A stretch of 6,134 nt of DNA from Ruminococcaceae bacterium UBA4306 (GTDB lineage Bacteria > Bacillota > Clostridia > Oscillospirales > Acutalibacteraceae), in assembly GCA_002394725.1 (NCBI GenBank), contig DGUQ01000023.1, positions 1 to 6,134 of the forward strand, written 5' to 3'. Below the pieces are notes generated by a model. That model was not told the DNA's origin and made no database searches. It saw only the letters and a program-made list of their open reading frames with translations. A program made the position numbers and the translations under genes. Position 1 is the first letter of the stretch, and every line of letters starts with the position of its first letter. Below are positions 4,054 through 6,134 of this stretch, piece after piece.

Positions 4054-4650
4054 TTATTGATCTTCCAGATCGATCACGCAGGATTCGTAGGCGTTGACGA
4101 CGGTGGTGTCGCCGTGCTTGCATTTTTGCGGAATACGGTGATTATACGACAGATGGACATGACCGTGGGCGAACAGGCGCGGATGGTATTGATCGAGCAG
4201 GGTATTGAAGCACTCAAAGCCCCTGTGCGGAATGGTCTCGAGATCGTTGAGGTGGCGCGCCGGCGCGTGGGTGAGCAGCACGTCAAAGCCGCCGTGCAGC
4301 CAAAGGGACAGCCAACGCCTGCGGACGCGCCTCTTCATCTGCTTTTCGGTGAACATGTACTTACCGTCGCGGTACTTGTAGGAGCCGCCGAAGCCGAGGA
4401 TGCGCAGACCGCCCACTACCACGAGCTTATCGTCCGCGCAGATACAGCCTGTAGGCAGGCGCTTATGCTTTTCATCATGATTGCCGTGGACATACACGAG
4501 CGGACAATCCGCCATGGTCACGAGGAACTCGAGATACTCTACGCTCAAGTCGCCGCAGGCAAGGATCAGATCATAGCCGTCGAGCTTGCCGGGACGGTAA
4601 TAATCGTAGAGCGATTTGGACTCCTCGTCCGCGACCGCTAAGATCCTCAT
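4054..4650 (-). CDS. Calcineurin-like metallophosphoesterase
   Basis: A 198-aa protein, presumably a cytosolic metal-dependent phosphoesterase; the substrate cannot be told from sequence. Core motifs of the superfamily are in order: VADEE (D8, E10), CGDL (G33-D34), HGNHDE (G56-N57-H58-D59), LLTHAP (H128) and AHGHVH (H162-G163-H164-V165-H166). Together these provide the usual two-metal site, except that the classical first motif D-x-H is D-E-E here. From memory, a clostridial subfamily shares this D-x-E, so it is probably not a defect. There is no signal peptide or membrane segment, and the length is normal for a single-domain member. Its ATG (4650) overlaps the TGA of the upstream BMP gene as ATGA, so translation is coupled. 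A nucleotide or cyclic-nucleotide substrate would suit the neighbour but is inference. Confidence 0.92.
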   Translation of the reverse strand: MRILAVADEESKSLYDYYRPGKLDGYDLILACGDLSVEYLEFLVTMADCPLVYVHGNHDEKHKRLPTGCICADDKLVVVGGLRILGFGGSYKYRDGKYMFTEKQMKRRVRRRWLSLWLHGGFDVLLTHAPARHLNDLETIPHRGFECFNTLLDQYHPRLFAHGHVHLSYNHRIPQKCKHGDTTVVNAYESCVIDLEDQ

Positions 4651-6134
4651 TGACCGTCACCGGCCTTCTCTTCACCGTCCGATTTGTCGGCGTCATCGTC
4701 GGCAGGACGGCTGTCGGGCTGCTTCTCGGAGGGCTGCTTCTCCGCCTCCTTGACGATATCGTTCTGCGATTTATCGATGCCGGCGGTATCGACCGTCGCC
4801 TTGCCCATCGGGCTGAGCTCGTCATACTTCGGGATCTCGCCGATGACATTGTCCACCAGATAATCCATATTGATGATCTGCTCGAGGGTAAGGGACTTTT
4901 GATCCTCCCCGATCACCTCGCCCGACCGGGTAGTGAGCGGCGTCAAAAACGGGATACAGATATTCTGGCGGATGCTCTCCTTGAGGAAGTCGATCAGCCT
5001 GCGCGAGGGAGCGCCCAGTGTTTCACTGCACCACACATCGACCACGCCGGTCGACATGCCCCAGTAGTAGTTGAGCGCCTTATCGCTCTTGCTGTACTCC
5101 GCCTGCAGGGATTTGTCAAAAATACGGTTGAGGATCTCCTCATAATACTTGCCCCAGCACCAGACAGAATCGACCAGCACCTCGCGCTGATCGCCGTTGA
5201 CGTAGGAGAGCCCGTAGGTGTCGCGGTCATCCTCGAGGAACTTGGCGGTATCCTGCGAGGAGATATAGTGGATATCCTGCTCGGCGAGAGCCTTGGCGGC
5301 TTCATCCGCGCCCTTGACGGACGACCATTCAAGATAGACATGCGCGCGCGGATTGGTGAGCTGCGCGCCGATGGCAAAGGCATTGATGCCGGCGATCTGT
5401 CCGTAGATCGGGTAGTCGCAGACATAGCCGAGCTTGCCGCTGAGAGAGAGGGAGCCGGCGACCGCGCCGAGGATGAACTTCGCCTCATACATGCGCGCGT
5501 AGTAGGTCGCGATATAACGAGAGCTGAGGTTGAGCGAGCAATTCATGATAATGACGTCGGGGTGCTCCACCGCCGCCTTGACGCTCGCGCGGATCAGGCG
5601 CGGCGAGGTGGTGAAGATGACCTGACAGCCGTCGTCGATCGCCTGCGCGATGGTGTCGTAGGGATCGCCGTCGAGCGCGTTGGGATAGGCAAGGGTATCG
5701 ATCTTGTCCTCAAAGACCTTCTGGACATAGAGGCGCCCCTCCTCGTGCTCGTGCACCCATCCCGACTTGGCAGGCGTGCCGTCGTAGATAAAGGCGACCT
5801 GCAGGGCATGGGTCATCGTCTGAGGGAGAATGCGCGCGATCAGGCTCTGATGCGTCGGCTTCTCCTCGGGCGGCTCGGTCTTGAGCTCAATAGGCTCGTC
5901 GGACGCCTTGAGCTTGACGTCCTCCCACATCTTGCCGAGATTCTTCTTGATCTCGTCGGCGTCGGAGGCGATCAGCTCCTCATAGCCGTAGATCTTCAAG
6001 TAGCTGAGCATGGCGTCGCCGCAGGTGGACGGGAGCTTTTCACCGCCGCTGGCGGTATACGCCTTGTCAAATTTATGATATGCCGCCGCGAAGGTGCGCT
6101 GTTCGTCGATCGACCACGCCTCGTCGATCTCCTT
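4647..6134 (-). CDS. BMP-family (PnrA/Med-like) ligand-binding protein, 5' end outside window
   Basis: The frame is open to the right edge. The 41 codons before the internal ATG at 6011 read as ordinary protein (AWSIDEQRTF, KFDKAY), so that ATG is not the true start. Visible are 495 aa. Residues 1-110 are mostly helical and charged, with no lipobox. The BMP domain then runs from about 111 (LQVAFIYDG, with GWVHEHEEGR) through a two-lobed fold, including VIFTTSPRL, FILGAVAGSLSLSGKLGYV, IYGQIAGINAFAIGAQLTNP and a C-terminal part near NYYWGMSTGVVDVW. The last 40 or so residues are a Lys/Glu/Asp-rich, likely disordered tail. Classical BMP proteins are lipoproteins feeding nucleoside ABC importers; this one has a long N-terminal extension, and no permease or ATPase gene is visible. 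It is coupled to the metallophosphoesterase through ATGA. Confidence 0.88.
   Translation of the reverse strand, partial: KEIDEAWSIDEQRTFAAAYHKFDKAYTASGGEKLPSTCGDAMLSYLKIYGYEELIASDADEIKKNLGKMWEDVKLKASDEPIELKTEPPEEKPTHQSLIARILPQTMTHALQVAFIYDGTPAKSGWVHEHEEGRLYVQKVFEDKIDTLAYPNALDGDPYDTIAQAIDDGCQVIFTTSPRLIRASVKAAVEHPDVIIMNCSLNLSSRYIATYYARMYEAKFILGAVAGSLSLSGKLGYVCDYPIYGQIAGINAFAIGAQLTNPRAHVYLEWSSVKGADEAAKALAEQDIHYISSQDTAKFLEDDRDTYGLSYVNGDQREVLVDSVWCWGKYYEEILNRIFDKSLQAEYSKSDKALNYYWGMSTGVVDVWCSETLGAPSRRLIDFLKESIRQNICIPFLTPLTTRSGEVIGEDQKSLTLEQIINMDYLVDNVIGEIPKYDELSPMGKATVDTAGIDKSQNDIVKEAEKQPSEKQPDSRPADDDADKSDGEEKAGDGQ

Noticed and set aside
3506..4123. Minus-strand frame of 205 codons opposite the Ig-domain gene
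   Set aside because: It runs through the terminator at 4019-4051 and into the phosphoesterase gene out of frame, has no ribosome site, and has no recognisable domain.
4057..4641. Plus-strand frame of 194 codons opposite the phosphoesterase
   Set aside because: It mirrors the phosphoesterase gene, which has all its motifs and an ATGA-coupled start. The plus-strand product shows no domain.
6009..6011. ATG at 6011 as the start of the BMP protein
   Set aside because: The frame stays open to the window edge with protein-like sequence, and there is no ribosome site before this ATG.

Overview
The window looks like chromosomal DNA of a Gram-positive, moderately GC-rich anaerobe of the Clostridia, most likely the Oscillospirales/Ruminococcus side. 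This rests on the gene families (a COG4880-type membrane beta-propeller, a BMP-family protein and a clostridial-type metallophosphoesterase), CCA-encoding tRNA genes, AGGAGG/GAGGTGA ribosome sites and sigma-A promoters. The genus is inference only.

Bases 1-345 hold two divergent tRNA units. On the minus strand a consensus promoter (144-172) drives tRNA-Thr(UGU) and then tRNA-Tyr, which is cut by the window edge. On the plus strand a promoter (287-315) drives tRNA-Arg(CCG) at 345-421.

Bases 406-935 are the most unusual part. The last 19 nt of the tRNA-Arg locus (3' T-stem strand, acceptor, CCA and TAG) recur twice downstream at an exact 233-bp period. Each copy is followed at once by a long hairpin. 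Two full units (about 91% identical) and a third truncated unit are present. The hairpin in unit 2 has a different sequence but the same geometry, with three two-sided compensatory base-pair changes. Each full unit also holds an inverted copy of the tRNA T-arm and an AT-rich 12-bp hairpin. No convincing protein is encoded. It reads either as a tandem array bounded by tRNA-derived att-like cores or as a repeated structured RNA.

Bases 936-1128 are non-coding and hairpin-rich, with a GC-rich terminator-like hairpin and a heptamer repeat that carries the stop codon of the next gene.

Bases 1126-3432 (minus) encode a 768-aa single-pass membrane protein: an Ala/Pro/Thr-rich N-terminal segment, one transmembrane helix and a C-terminal beta-propeller. 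Divergent from it, 3663-3968 (plus) encodes a 101-aa stand-alone Ig-like domain resembling the N-terminal module of GH78 rhamnosidases.

Bases 4054 to the right edge (minus) form a translationally coupled pair: a BMP-family ligand-binding protein (5' end outside the window) overlapping by ATGA a 198-aa metallophosphoesterase. The pair ends at a strong terminator (4019-4051) shared with the convergent Ig-domain gene. A role for the pair in nucleoside or nucleotide sensing or turnover is possible but is not shown by the sequence.
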